This document shows, one piece after another, positions 44,621 to 54,690 of a stretch of 64,000 nucleotides of DNA. The number at the start of each line of letters is the position of its first letter. Positions within the stretch are counted from its first letter, which is position 1. Under the pieces are notes generated by a model that made no database searches, was not told the origin of the DNA, and saw nothing but the letters and a program-made list of their open reading frames with translations. Where the stretch lies: positions 1 to 64,000 of the forward strand of contig NZ_WOFU01000002.1 of assembly GCF_016879755.1 (NCBI RefSeq), written 5' to 3'. Made by a program: the position numbers and the translations under genes. The stretch comes from Bacillus sp. B15-48. GTDB taxonomy: Bacteria > Bacillota > Bacilli > Bacillales > Cytobacillaceae.

Positions 44621-46261
44621 TTATGCTTTTTTTAAAGTAGATTCTAAAGAGAAACCTTCATACCCTTTCGATGCAACTTCGCTACATTTTTCACGGTACG
44701 GGCCGACTCCTCCAAGATAGATGAGAAATCTTCGTGGCTTCCCAGGAACATTCGCACCCGTATACCAAGAATCCGTCTTTGTAAAGAGAGTAGCTTCAGC
44801 CACTTCCCGACAATGCTTGCTCCATTCATCTTCTGCTTGCTCTTTCGCCTCAAGGGCTTCAATGTCATTTTCGCGAAGATATTCGATACAATCTGATATC
44901 CATTCGACATGTTGTTCGATAGAAGTAGGTACATTACTTAATACCGATGGACTTTCAGGACCAGTGATCATAAACATATTAGGGAAACCAGAAGTTGCAA
45001 TTCCTAGATAAGTTTTCGTTTGTTCCCCATTCTCCCATTTTTCTTTCAGTGACAAACCATTTTTTCCACGAATGTCAATTTTAAAGAGCGATCCTGTCAT
45101 CGCATCATATCCAGTAGCAAATATAATGACGTCGAGTTCATATTCTCCGTCCGTTGTTCGAATCCCTTTTGGTGTAATCTCAACAATTGGATTTGCTTTA
45201 ACATCGACCAAACTTACATTATCACGGTTATACGTTTCGTAATAATTCGTATCCTGAATTGGTCGTTTCGTTCCATAATAATAAGTTGGACATAGTTTCT
45301 CTGCCACTTCAGGATTTTTGACAGTCTGTCTAATTTTATTGCGAATAAATTCGGACAATGTTTCATTCGCTTCCGGGTTAACGACTAAATCTTGATAAGT
45401 TTCTAGAAAGAAACTACTAACCGCGCCCTTTTCCCATGCCGCCTCGTATAATTTCTCACGCTCTTCTGGAGTATCTTGCAGTGCTGAAGGCCTAGCTTCT
45501 ACATCATTAGGGAATCCACCGAAGGAATATCGTCTTTTCTGCTTATATTCTTCAAAGCTTTCCTTCACTTCGTTTAAATATACCGGATCATAAGGATGAT
45601 TCCTTGCTGGTACACTGTATTGTGGTGTTCTTTGGAAAACAGTAAGATGCCCTACCTCAGGTGCAATGGCAGGAATGAGTTGAACTCCCGTCGATCCTGT
45701 ACCAATTACACCAACTCGTTTCCCCTTGAGGTTCACTTCTTCCTTTGGCCAGTTTCCAGTATGGTACCATTTGCCTTCAAAACGATCAAGCCCTTTAAAA
45801 TCAGGAATATTTGCAGTTGAAAGACAGCCTACTCCCGATATAAAGTACTTAGCGCTAATGGTCGTCCCTTCATCTGTTTGAATGGTCCACCTATTCTGTT
45901 CCTCGTTATAATAAGCAGAATTAATTCGAGTATTAAGCTGAATATCGCGACGGAGATCAAACTTATCAGCTACGTAATTAAGGTAATCTAGTATTTCGGA
46001 CTGCTCAGAAAATTTTTCAGACCAATTCCATTCTTTGTAAAGCTCCTCAGAGAAGGTAAAGCCATAATCGACACTTTCATTGTCACAATGGGCTCCTGGG
46101 TAACGATTTTTATGCCACACCCCACCTACACCATCAGCTGCTTCGAAGACGCGCGTACGAAATCCAGCTTCACGTAAACGGTAAAGCATATACATCCCCG
46201 AAAACCCTGCTCCTACGACCACTGCATCTAAGATAATGACCTCAGTTTTTTGATTTGCCAT
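44621..46261 (-). CDS. Baeyer-Villiger monooxygenase (flavin-containing)
   Basis: A 546-aa type I BVMO, near the 540 aa of cyclohexanone monooxygenase, converting a ketone to an ester or lactone with NADPH and O2. The first Rossmann motif is VVVGAGFSGMYML (FAD). The fingerprint FEGKWYHTGNWPKE matches FxGxxxHTxxW (residues 161-171). The NADPH motif GVIGTGSTGVQLIP follows, and CPTYYYGTKRP and DVIIFATGYDAMTG are late hallmarks. It lies directly downstream of an esterase gene. The ATG at 46261 is supported by an AGAGAGGA (10 nt upstream); an upstream ATG at 46309 is in frame. Confidence 0.9.
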   Translation of the reverse strand: MANQKTEVIILDAVVVGAGFSGMYMLYRLREAGFRTRVFEAADGVGGVWHKNRYPGAHCDNESVDYGFTFSEELYKEWNWSEKFSEQSEILDYLNYVADKFDLRRDIQLNTRINSAYYNEEQNRWTIQTDEGTTISAKYFISGVGCLSTANIPDFKGLDRFEGKWYHTGNWPKEEVNLKGKRVGVIGTGSTGVQLIPAIAPEVGHLTVFQRTPQYSVPARNHPYDPVYLNEVKESFEEYKQKRRYSFGGFPNDVEARPSALQDTPEEREKLYEAAWEKGAVSSFFLETYQDLVVNPEANETLSEFIRNKIRQTVKNPEVAEKLCPTYYYGTKRPIQDTNYYETYNRDNVSLVDVKANPIVEITPKGIRTTDGEYELDVIIFATGYDAMTGSLFKIDIRGKNGLSLKEKWENGEQTKTYLGIATSGFPNMFMITGPESPSVLSNVPTSIEQHVEWISDCIEYLRENDIEALEAKEQAEDEWSKHCREVAEATLFTKTDSWYTGANVPGKPRRFLIYLGGVGPYREKCSEVASKGYEGFSLESTLKKA

Positions 46262-46305
46262 ATTAGAACCATCCTCTCTTAATTCTGGTATTTGAAACTC
46301 TTTAT

Positions 46306-46321
46306 ACAAACAAATGTTTGT
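46306..46321. promoter_or_regulatory. palindromic operator between esterase and BVMO
   Basis: Perfect inverted repeat ACAAACA-AA-TGTTTGT, of the TetR-operator type, 45 bp upstream of the BVMO start. It suggests that BVMO has its own controlled promoter. Confidence 0.55.
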
Positions 46322-46378
46322 TTGAAAAATTCGATTAATTGGTCTTTAGTACATGATGAATAAAACAGCGATTGACCA

Positions 46379-47326
46379 TTAAGTATTTTTAACCTTTTGA
46401 TCAGCTTCGGCTAAAAACTGACTCATTCTCGCAATCGTTCCTTTAATCCGATCTGGAAAAACAGCCATATTGGTAAAATAACCATGAACTAATCCTTTTT
46501 CACAAATCGTGTCAACTTTGACACCCGCATCTTTTAAACGTTTTGCATAGGCTAATCCTTCGTCCCTTAGTACATCACATTCTGCTGTGATAACTAAAGC
46601 TTGTGGAAGATTGCTTAAGTCTTCAGCTAATAACGGGGCTACATATTTGTTCTGCCGATCAGATTCGTCTCGAATATAATAAGTCCCAAACCAAATCATC
46701 AGATCTTTATCTAACCCAAAACCTTGTTCAAATTCTTTATAAGACTTTGTATTATATCCCAAATCTGTCACTGGGTAGATGAGCACTTGCGCTGAAATTT
46801 GTGGTCCATTTTGATCACGAGCCATCATCGAGACAACCGTCGCAAGATTCCCGCCTGCGCTATCTCCACCGACAATTAACTTGGAAGCGTTACCATTTAA
46901 TGACGATGCATGATCATGGACCCATTGTAAAGCCGCATATGAATCTTGCAATGGAATTGGAAACTTATATTCAGGAGAAAGTCGATAATCCACCGATACG
47001 ACGACTGAACCTGTCCGATTTGCAATCATTCTGCAGCTTGCATCGGATATTTCAATATCTCCGATGACCCATCCTCCACCATGATAGTAAACAAAGAGTG
47101 GGAAAGGACCTTCCCCTTCTGGAGTATAAATTCGAATTTTTATCTCCTCATCTTCACCAACTGGAATTAAACGATTCTCCACCTTTGCAAGCGGCGCTAA
47201 CTCGACCTCAACAGGAGGGGCTTGGGCAAACATTTCTCTTACTGCTTGAGGATCCATTGATTGAATGGCAGGCATTTGATTAAACATTTCTAAATATGCT
47301 TTTGCTTCTGGTGCTAAGTTCGGCAT
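46379..47326 (-). CDS. alpha/beta hydrolase fold-3 esterase (HSL family)
   Basis: A 315-aa carboxylesterase of the hormone-sensitive-lipase family. The oxyanion-hole motif is HGGGWVIG (82-89), the nucleophile elbow is GGDSAGG (Ser156), the acid is Asp251 in ECDVLRDEG, and the base is His281 in VHGYF. It could hydrolyse the esters made by the adjacent Baeyer-Villiger enzyme; both genes lie on the same strand, 117 bp apart. A 9-C run (47413-47421) and a small hairpin lie upstream. No signal peptide: cytoplasmic. Confidence 0.92.
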   Translation of the reverse strand: MPNLAPEAKAYLEMFNQMPAIQSMDPQAVREMFAQAPPVEVELAPLAKVENRLIPVGEDEEIKIRIYTPEGEGPFPLFVYYHGGGWVIGDIEISDASCRMIANRTGSVVVSVDYRLSPEYKFPIPLQDSYAALQWVHDHASSLNGNASKLIVGGDSAGGNLATVVSMMARDQNGPQISAQVLIYPVTDLGYNTKSYKEFEQGFGLDKDLMIWFGTYYIRDESDRQNKYVAPLLAEDLSNLPQALVITAECDVLRDEGLAYAKRLKDAGVKVDTICEKGLVHGYFTNMAVFPDRIKGTIARMSQFLAEADQKVKNT

Positions 47327-47467
47327 AGAATCATCCCTTTCTCTTTATAACTAGTTCTATACTTAAGATACATTATTCTGAATTATCTAAATATTCCCAC
47401 TTTAGAGTGGGTCCCCCCCCCTTAAAAGGGGATATTTTTACTAAAAGCGATTATTTGATCGAATAAA

Positions 47468-47501
47468 GAAACCTCTTTCCCTATCAAGGGGAAAGAGGTT
47501 A
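47468..47501 (-). terminator. terminator of the malate:quinone oxidoreductase gene
   Basis: AACCTCTTTCCCC / GGGAAAGAGGTTT stem with a T-rich 3' side on the minus strand. Confidence 0.85.
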
Positions 47502-47536
47502 AAAATGAACTCTAATTATCAGTATTAAACCGCAAC

Positions 47537-49054
47537 CTATGCTTCCTGTAACAAATGAGTCTTTTCTTTTTCTTCCTCCGCTAAGCCTAGTGTTTCTGTT
47601 GTAAACGATTTGATTTCCTCTAGAAGATCTTGATCTTCCATCAGTGAAATGCCGTAAGAAGGGATCATTTCTTTAATTTTCGGTTCCCACTCTTTCATCT
47701 GTTCTGGGAAACATTTGTTAATGACTTCAAGCATCACGTGTACAGCTGTTGAAGCGCCTGGAGATGCGCCAAGTAATGCTGCAACCGAGCCATCAGCAGC
47801 AGTAATCACTTCCGTTCCAAATTGAAGTGTCCCCTTCCCTGCTTCCGTATCCTTAATAACTTGTACACGTTGACCCGCAACAACTAAATCCCAATCTTCA
47901 GCTTTCGCATTCGGGATAAACTCACGTAACTCTTCCATCCGTTGCTCTTTCGATAACATCACTTGCTGAATTAAATATTTTGTCAAGGACATTTCTTTTG
48001 CGCCCGCGGCCAACATCGTTAAAACGTTATCCGGTTTGATCGAAGTCAGCAAATCGAACATGGAACCGGTTTTTAAAAACTTTGGTGAGAAACCAGCAAA
48101 TGGCCCAAATAGTAATGATTTTTCATTATTTATATATCTCGTGTCAAGATGCGGAACAGACATTGGCGGTGCACCAACCTTTGCCTTGCCATATACTTTT
48201 GCATGATGCTGTTCAACAACATCTTGATTTTTACAAACCATAAATAATCCACTAACCGGGAAGCCACCGATATGTTTGCCTTCCGGAATACCCGTTTTTT
48301 GCAATAAGTGCAGACTTCCGCCTCCACCTCCAATAAAAACGAATTTTGTTGTATGGCGTTCAATCACACCATTCTCAAGATTGCGAACTTTCAATTCCCA
48401 TAAACCATCACTTGTCCGTGTAATATTTGTTACACAATGATTGTAGTTTACATCGACATTTTTACTTTCTAAATGAGTAACCAACATACGCGTTAAAGCA
48501 CCGAAGTTAACATCCGTTCCAGTATCAATCTTTGTTGCCGCAATTGGTTCAATTGAGTTACGTTCTTCCATTACTAACGGAAGCCAATCTTTCAGTTTTT
48601 CCGGATCATCAGAAAATTCCATCCCTTGAAATAGTGGAATATCTGTAAGTGCTTCAAAGCGTCTCTTTAAAAATTCGACATTTTGCTCCCCTTGGACGAA
48701 ACTTAGATGAGGCAAAGGCATGATAAAATCCTGCGGATTCTGAATCAGCTTATTCTTTACAAGATAAGACCAGAACTGCATCGAACTTTGAAACTGTTCA
48801 TTAATTTTTATCGCTTTGCTAATATCAACAGATCCATCCGGTTTTTCCACTGTGTAGTTCAATTCACAAAGTGCCGCATGACCTGTTCCGGCATTGTTCC
48901 ACTCGTTTGAACTTTCCTCTGCTGTTTTTTCAAGTTTTTCAAATGCAGTAATTTTCCAGTTCGGTACCAGTTCTTTCAGCAATGTCCCCAATGTCGCACT
49001 CATGATTCCAGCGCCAATTAAAATAACGTCTGATTTCGTTTCTCTTTTACTCAT
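47537..49054 (-). CDS. mqo: malate:quinone oxidoreductase
   Basis: A 505-aa FAD-dependent peripheral membrane enzyme that oxidises malate to oxaloacetate and reduces quinone. It has [23 protein letters not shown] (FAD Rossmann), the family hallmark [19 protein letters not shown] (about 51-69), and a C-terminal [13 protein letters not shown] block. Length is normal. GGAG lies 5 nt before the ATG. Two inverted repeats sit in the 5' region (49080-49140), indicating regulation. Confidence 0.96.
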   Translation of the reverse strand: MSKRETKSDVILIGAGIMSATLGTLLKELVPNWKITAFEKLEKTAEESSNEWNNAGTGHAALCELNYTVEKPDGSVDISKAIKINEQFQSSMQFWSYLVKNKLIQNPQDFIMPLPHLSFVQGEQNVEFLKRRFEALTDIPLFQGMEFSDDPEKLKDWLPLVMEERNSIEPIAATKIDTGTDVNFGALTRMLVTHLESKNVDVNYNHCVTNITRTSDGLWELKVRNLENGVIERHTTKFVFIGGGGGSLHLLQKTGIPEGKHIGGFPVSGLFMVCKNQDVVEQHHAKVYGKAKVGAPPMSVPHLDTRYINNEKSLLFGPFAGFSPKFLKTGSMFDLLTSIKPDNVLTMLAAGAKEMSLTKYLIQQVMLSKEQRMEELREFIPNAKAEDWDLVVAGQRVQVIKDTEAGKGTLQFGTEVITAADGSVAALLGASPGASTAVHVMLEVINKCFPEQMKEWEPKIKEMIPSYGISLMEDQDLLEEIKSFTTETLGLAEEEKEKTHLLQEA

Positions 49055-49079
49055 TTTAGCTCCATTATCCCCCTATGTT

Positions 49080-49106
49080 CGCAGAAAAGATGCTAGCGCT
49101 TCTGCG
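49080..49106 (-). promoter_or_regulatory. 5'-leader hairpin of mqo
   Basis: Inverted repeat CGCAGAA / TTCTGCG with a 13-nt loop, in the mqo untranslated leader 26 bp upstream of the start codon. It could stabilise or regulate the mRNA. Confidence 0.5.
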
Positions 49107-49118
49107 CATACTCACACT

Positions 49119-49140
49119 ATACTAGATGATCATCTAGTAT
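49119..49140. promoter_or_regulatory. perfect 22-bp palindrome upstream of mqo
   Basis: Half-site ATACTAGATGA is perfectly repeated in inverted orientation with no spacer, and a TATAGT -10-like box overlaps its promoter-distal edge on the mqo strand. It looks like an operator for a dimeric repressor. No regulator gene is adjacent. Confidence 0.6.
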
Positions 49141-49410
49141 ACATCTTCCCCGTCACAAATATTGCCAATTAAATATCTATTATTATATGATAATTATAAA
49201 GTATTTAAAAGGTATTAATGTTGATAAGTTTGCTTTTATCACCTGGAAAAAGAGTCAGCATATAACAGAAGATTAAAAGTTTCATTATAAAAGTGTAAGT
49301 TGCATTGTGGTTCGTCTCAATTATTCAGCCATTCGTCCATTATTTTAGGTAGTAAAAAGGAGAATTCAAATTCTCATTCATTAGTTGTTTTTTTAAAAAA
49401 ATTTTAAAAA

Positions 49411-49460
49411 AGCCTTCGCTTTCCTTTATTTTCAAAAGGGATATGAAGATAAAGCGAAGG
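49411..49460 (-). terminator. terminator of the SDR gene
   Basis: CCTTCGCTTT / AAAGCGAAGG stem with a long loop, then six T on the minus strand. Confidence 0.75.
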
Positions 49461-49517
49461 ATGATGATTTCTCAAATATAGTTGTACTTTTTTCTACCTA
49501 ATCAGTAAAAACTATCA

Positions 49518-50177
49518 TTAAATTGACTGGATTGCGTCCTTAATCGGTTTCGTTCCAGTCACTACTTGAAATTCCTTGCCAATGGTCGCGACATTTTCTA
49601 AACAGGCGATGATGACACTTGCTACATCTTCCCTCGGGACTTCCCCTCTAGGAACTTCAAATGCTGCATTGATTAGGCCAGCCCCACTTTCATTTGTCAA
49701 AACCCCTGGATGAATAATCGTATAGTCCAAATCGGTTGATTTTAACCATTCATCGGCATAATGCTTCACAGCGACATATGGAGCAAACGATGGAGGAGCA
49801 GACTGGATAGCCGATCGTCGCGTATCAAATGAACTAATCATAATAAACCGCTTCACACCGGCCACTTTCGCTGCCTCGATTGTTTTTACAGCACCATCTA
49901 AATCAACCATAATTGTTTTGTCTTTCCCTGTATGTGCCCCAGATCCTGCAGTAAATACAATAGCATCGACTCCATCGGCAGCTTTGGCAATCGTTTCGAT
50001 GTCCTGTTCAAGATTCGCGACTACAACTTCCGTGCCTAAATTTTCAAAAAAGGACGCTTGCTCCTCGTTACGAATCATCGCCTTTGCTTCCAGATGATCC
50101 GTTTTCTGCAGCAATGAAACTAGATGTTTTCCTATTTGCCCATTGGCGCCAACAACAAGAACTTTCAATTTCTTCAT
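49518..50177 (-). CDS. atypical SDR, NAD(P)-binding protein (YhfK-like)
   Basis: A 219-aa atypical short-chain dehydrogenase with VLVVGANGQIGKHLVSLL as the Rossmann glycine motif (GANGQIG). It has a mid-domain MISSFDTRRS and ends in GKEFQVVTGTKPI. It resembles B. subtilis YhfK/YwnB. Substrate unknown. AAAGG overlaps the ATG, so a TTG 9 nt downstream is a possible alternative start. It stands alone. Confidence 0.85.
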   Translation of the reverse strand: MKKLKVLVVGANGQIGKHLVSLLQKTDHLEAKAMIRNEEQASFFENLGTEVVVANLEQDIETIAKAADGVDAIVFTAGSGAHTGKDKTIMVDLDGAVKTIEAAKVAGVKRFIMISSFDTRRSAIQSAPPSFAPYVAVKHYADEWLKSTDLDYTIIHPGVLTNESGAGLINAAFEVPRGEVPREDVASVIIACLENVATIGKEFQVVTGTKPIKDAIQSI

Positions 50178-50465
50178 CCTTTCTTTGAGAAATAAATATA
50201 GACTTTTTCAACTAACTGTAATGGTAAGCCAAATAACAGGTTTATGTCTAGTTATTGCCCTTGTCCTAACACTAGTTTTAGTCTGGTGGATCACTCAAAC
50301 ATTTTCCTGATAAAAGATATCAAACCCTTAAATGATTTGATAAAATGGAAAAAATAAATATTAAGTCATTTTATTTTCATAGTTTCCTAGCAAAAATATA
50401 CGTATACTAATTTTATGAGGACATACTAAATTACATACTACTTATACATCAAGGAGAGATTTAGA

Positions 50466-51647
50466 TTGAAGATTACTCTATCTGAAAAAATGAATGAGTT
50501 TCAAACGTCAATTTTCAACGAACTAGCCAATTATAAGAAACTAAAGCTTCTAGAAGGAAAAGAACTCATTGACTTAAGTATTGGGAGTCCCGACTTACCA
50601 CCTCCTGATTTTGTCATGGACGAATTACAGAAAAATGTTCAAGACCCGTCTCAGTATGGCTATACGCTAACCGGAACTGAGGAGCTTCACCAAGCAATTA
50701 CAAACTATTATCATCGCCAATTTGATGTTCATTTAAAAGGAGAAACGGAGGTCATCATGTTGATGGGCTCTCAGGACGGACTTGTGCATTTACCTCTTGT
50801 GCTGACAAATCCTGAAGATATTATCCTTGTTCCTGACCCAGGGTACACCGCTTATGATGCAGGAATCTCCTTAGCTGGTGCCCGCCCCTATAAAATGCCG
50901 TTGAAAGAAGAGAATCAATTTTTACCCGATTTAAATGCAATCCCGGAAGAGATTTGTAAAAAAGCAAAGGTCTTAATCTTAAATTTCCCAGGCAACCCGG
51001 TACCAGCCATAGCTACGAAGGAATTTTTCAAAAAAGTCGTTCAGTTCGCAAAGGAAAACCATCTAGTCGTTATTCATGACTTTGCCTACTCAGAGCTTTA
51101 TTACGAGGAAAAGCCAATTAGTTTCTTATCTGTCGACGGAGCAAAGGATGTGGGGGTTGAATTTAATTCTCTATCTAAAAGCTTTAATATGGCTGGATGC
51201 AGAATTGGCTATATTGTTGGCCATGAATCAATTATAACTGGATTAAATCGTTTAAAGTCTAATCTTGATTATGGGGTATTTTTACCAATCCAAAAGGCAG
51301 CGATTTCTGCTTTAAATCACTCAGCTCAATATAGTGAGCAGTTACGAAACATCTATAAAAAGCGAAGAGATTCTTTAGTAACTGGTTTAAATGAATTAGG
51401 TTGGAAAGTTGAGTTTCCGAAGGCATCGATGTTTATCTGGGCAAAAGTACCAAAGCCCTTTACTTCAACCGAATTTGCCTATAAGTTAATCGATGAGGCT
51501 GGAATCGTGGTTACACCAGGAAATGCTTTCGGGAAAGAAGGCGAGGGCTACGTTCGAATTGCGCTAACTCAGCATGAAGAACTATTAGAAAAGGCTGTTT
51601 CTAGGTTGAAAGAGTTACCGATATTCTCGTTGAATTCCCAGAAGTAA
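50466..51647 (+). CDS. class I/II aminotransferase
   Basis: A 393-aa fold-type I PLP aminotransferase of the aspartate-aminotransferase superfamily. The PLP lysine is Lys238 in SLSKSFNMAGCRIGYI, and NFPGNPVPA and DFAYSELYYEE give the PLP Asn/Asp contacts. It resembles LL-diaminopimelate-type or MalY-like aminotransferases; the substrate is open. The start is a TTG (50466), 7 nt after AAGGAGAG. A LysR regulator follows 24 bp downstream in the same operon. Confidence 0.85.
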   Translation: MKITLSEKMNEFQTSIFNELANYKKLKLLEGKELIDLSIGSPDLPPPDFVMDELQKNVQDPSQYGYTLTGTEELHQAITNYYHRQFDVHLKGETEVIMLMGSQDGLVHLPLVLTNPEDIILVPDPGYTAYDAGISLAGARPYKMPLKEENQFLPDLNAIPEEICKKAKVLILNFPGNPVPAIATKEFFKKVVQFAKENHLVVIHDFAYSELYYEEKPISFLSVDGAKDVGVEFNSLSKSFNMAGCRIGYIVGHESIITGLNRLKSNLDYGVFLPIQKAAISALNHSAQYSEQLRNIYKKRRDSLVTGLNELGWKVEFPKASMFIWAKVPKPFTSTEFAYKLIDEAGIVVTPGNAFGKEGEGYVRIALTQHEELLEKAVSRLKELPIFSLNSQK

Positions 51648-51671
51648 GTTAGCTATAGAGAGGAATCTAAG

Positions 51672-52586
51672 ATGACATTACAACAATTAAAATATGTAAT
51701 CGAAGTGGCAAGAAGCCGTTCAATAAATAGAGCGGCGCAGAATTTGTTTATTAGTCAGCCAAGCCTTTCTAACGCTTTAAAAGAACTGGAGAAGGAATTA
51801 GGCATTACGATTTTTTCGCGAACCAATAAGGGCATTATTATCACTCCTGAAGGCTCGGAGTTTCTAGGTTATGCACGACAAGTGTTGGAACAAGCAGAGT
51901 TGCTTGAAAATCACTATTCCAATGCACAATCGCCTCAGCACCATTTCTCAGTATCAACTCAGCACTATGCGTTTGCGGTGAGTGCTTTTGTACGACTGTT
52001 AGAAGAGTATGATCGGGAGGAATATGAATTTACTCTACGGGAAACGAAGACCTATGAAATCATTGATGATGTGAAAAATCTGCGGAGTGAAATCGGGATT
52101 TTATATATGAGTGAGTTTAATAAAAAGGTGATTCAGAAATTCCTAAGAGAAGGAAGTTTAAAGTTCCACGAGCTATTTGAAGCAAAACCTCATGTTTTTA
52201 TTAGCTCGACTAATCCACTAGTGAACCAGGATTTTGTGACATTAGATGATTTACTTCCATACCCTTATCTCTCTTTTGAACAAGGAGATTATAATTCTTT
52301 TTATTTTTCCGAGGAGATTTTAAGTACTCTCTCTAGACCGAAAAACATTCGAGTGAGTGATCGGGCCACTTTGTTTAATTTACTAATTGGCTTAAATGGG
52401 TATACAATTTCAACAGGTGTCATTAGTCAGGAATTGAATAGTGACATTGTTGCGGTTCCTTTGAAAATAGATGAAGTGATTACCGTTGGATATATTACTC
52501 ATAAAAACGTAACAAACAGTTCTCTTGCAAATATTTATATTCAGTATTTAAAAGAAACCATTGCCCAAGAACAAGGCCAGATATAG
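51672..52586 (+). CDS. LysR-type transcriptional regulator
   Basis: A 304-aa LTTR. The N-terminal HTH is MTLQQLKYVIEVARSRSINRAAQNLFISQPSLSNALKELEKELGITIF. A type-2 periplasmic-binding-like effector domain follows (about 90-295). It is cotranscribed with the aminotransferase, which it probably regulates. The inducer is unknown. GAGGAATCTAAG precedes the ATG. Confidence 0.93.
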   Translation: MTLQQLKYVIEVARSRSINRAAQNLFISQPSLSNALKELEKELGITIFSRTNKGIIITPEGSEFLGYARQVLEQAELLENHYSNAQSPQHHFSVSTQHYAFAVSAFVRLLEEYDREEYEFTLRETKTYEIIDDVKNLRSEIGILYMSEFNKKVIQKFLREGSLKFHELFEAKPHVFISSTNPLVNQDFVTLDDLLPYPYLSFEQGDYNSFYFSEEILSTLSRPKNIRVSDRATLFNLLIGLNGYTISTGVISQELNSDIVAVPLKIDEVITVGYITHKNVTNSSLANIYIQYLKETIAQEQGQI

Positions 52587-52614
52587 TTTAAAACTATAGC
52601 AAGGAATGTGGGGT

Positions 52615-53120
52615 ACAATCGCCAGTGTACCGCAGCCAAATACACTACATTTTTAATTGAAAATTGATATCCGGATTTTTTCATTTAAGGTTAGGCTCTG
52701 TTATAACTGAATATTGATTTCACTGCGTCTGAAAAATAAACGGAAAAATTCCGTCTAAACTGGGAAATACCGATATTTTCTTAAAAATAAGGGGAGTTTT
52801 TCCGTTTATATGATCCAAACCTTTGAATTTTGTCTTATTTAGAGCAGTTAAGCGGAATATCTCCGCTTATTCATTCTCAAACCTACACAAAAATCGATAT
52901 GGAGAAGGCGGAAATGATTTGCAAACATCTTAATAAGTAAAATTCGCAATCCGAAGAATTAGCAATTAAAAGTAAAATAGCAAGGGTATAAACCCTTGCT
53001 ATTTCTAATGTGTTTTAATTTCTCTAGCCTTACAAATTGCCCTACATTTTATAGCCCAAAAAGAATTGCATTTTCCTGCGTAAATTTGACGTTTTGCGAT
53101 AGGAAACGGAACCCGTTACT
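52615..53120 (+). repeat. dispersed intergenic repeat, copy 2
   Basis: Second copy of the repeat at 43030. The central stem pairs ATAAACGGAAAAA (52736-52748) with TTTTTCCGTTTAT (52797-52809). It is split from the tail motif GACGTTTTGCGATAGGAAAC by about 180 bp that carry the hairpin terminator at 52975-53004. It occupies the gap behind the LysR gene. Confidence 0.8.
52975..53004 (+). terminator. hairpin terminator within copy 2 of the repeat
   Basis: AAATAGCAAGGGT / ACCCTTGCTATTT perfect stem with a 4-nt loop followed by CTAATG. It may terminate the LysR operon. Confidence 0.6.
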
Positions 53121-53170
53121 CTGAGCTTCCTTCTTTTTTTTATAAGTATTGTTATTTAGCGTTGAACCGC

Positions 53171-54418
53171 CTATTGTTCTACCCCAACCTGTTCAGAAAC
53201 AGTTAGCGACCGTTTTCGGATGAGCAACAGATAAGTTAAAAACGCAGAAGAGCTACATACGGCAATTACAATTCCTAATGGAATCGCTGTCTGACTTCCT
53301 AAAATTCCGACAATTGGGGCAACCATGCCGCCAATGCCATAATTCATCAACCCAAGCAGTGCAGAAGCACTTCCTGCATTTTTACTTTGACTTTGCATCG
53401 CTAATGAAATAGAACTCGTGTTAATAAACCCTGTACTTGAGACGATTAAGAAAAACGCAAGCGAAACCGGAACTAACCCTGACCCAATTAAAGTAAAAAC
53501 GAGCAACAACAATCCGCCAACGAACGACATGATGATTCCTATCATCAAAAACCGAGTCTCCCCAAAGCGAGGTGATAATCTTCCTGTCAACTGTGAAGCA
53601 ACCACTAGACCAAATGCATTCATCGCAAACAGCAAACTATACATCTGGGGAGACAACTCGTAAATCTCTTGAATAACAAAAGGTGAACCAGATATGTAAG
53701 CAAACATCGCTCCGGCTGAGAAACCTAATGCTAATGCATAGCCTAAAAAGATGCGATCAACTAGCAAACTTTTAAAATTAAATAAGGTTTGACCAAATCC
53801 TCCTGTTGTACGTTTTTCTTTAACCAATGTTTCAGAAAATATAAAAATAATACATGTTAGCATAACAGCTCCAAGGGCAAAAAGAGTAAAGAAAATCCCC
53901 CGCCATGACATATATTTAAGCAAAAGGCCCCCAATGATAGGTGCCAGAATAGGCGCAAGCCCCATAATGAGAACAAGGATAGAATAGACCCTGGTCAGAT
54001 CACTCCCAGAATACATATCGCGTACACATGCCCGGGCGATGACAATTCCTGCACCGCCTGCTGCCCCTTGTATAAGTCGTAGCACTATTAAGAACCATAT
54101 GGAAGGAGCAAACGCACAAAGAATAGATGCGATGCAAAATAAGATTAACGAAATCATTAATGGCTTTCGTCTTCCGTAAATATCGCTTAAAGTCCCACCT
54201 ATTAATTGACCAACTGCCAAACCAATTAGCCCACCAGTTAAGCTTAACTGGACAATCGATGCTGTTGTTTGAAATTCGTTCGTAATCGTTGGAAATGCCG
54301 GCAAATACATATCAATGTTCAATGGCCCAATCGAAGTTAAAGCCCCTAATAGGATGATGATACTTATTGAAACTTTTGTTTTTGTGGCACCCTTGCTGAC
54401 CACCTTTGATTTTTCCAA
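53171..54418 (-). CDS. Bcr/CflA family multidrug efflux MFS transporter
   Basis: A 415-aa 12-TM drug:H+ antiporter. DMYLPAFPTITNEF after TM1, motif A GGTLSDIYGRRKP, and RLIQGAAGGAGIVIARACVRDMY (motif B/C) identify the Bcr/CflA family. The cytoplasmic loop after TM6 is short. AGGAGG lies 10 nt before a TTG start at 54418; no better start is seen. The tail copy of the dispersed repeat (53069-53124) lies just downstream. Confidence 0.9.
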   Translation of the reverse strand: MEKSKVVSKGATKTKVSISIIILLGALTSIGPLNIDMYLPAFPTITNEFQTTASIVQLSLTGGLIGLAVGQLIGGTLSDIYGRRKPLMISLILFCIASILCAFAPSIWFLIVLRLIQGAAGGAGIVIARACVRDMYSGSDLTRVYSILVLIMGLAPILAPIIGGLLLKYMSWRGIFFTLFALGAVMLTCIIFIFSETLVKEKRTTGGFGQTLFNFKSLLVDRIFLGYALALGFSAGAMFAYISGSPFVIQEIYELSPQMYSLLFAMNAFGLVVASQLTGRLSPRFGETRFLMIGIIMSFVGGLLLLVFTLIGSGLVPVSLAFFLIVSSTGFINTSSISLAMQSQSKNAGSASALLGLMNYGIGGMVAPIVGILGSQTAIPLGIVIAVCSSSAFLTYLLLIRKRSLTVSEQVGVEQ

Positions 54419-54690
54419 ATCACTTTAACCTCCTAGAATATTTCGAATATATAAACTTTAATTCTCTTATTATAAAACAAATGTTTTTTTATTACATCCT
54501 TTTCAAATCCTTTTTCCAATTATTTCATAAATGCTCAAATAAAACGGTTGGACCTTGCAAACAAATCATTTAGTGAACATGAACATTCTTGAATATAGAC
54601 ATTTTTAATTATCCTATTTGTATTTAAAATAAAAAAACGAATAATTCAATTTCTACTACACAATCTATTTATGGTCAGGAGGTGAAAAAC

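Noticed and set aside
47413-47421. Run of nine C upstream of the esterase as a phase-variation switch
   Set aside because: It is not in a coding frame and it forms part of a small CCCC/GGGG hairpin; no support for switching from one sequence.
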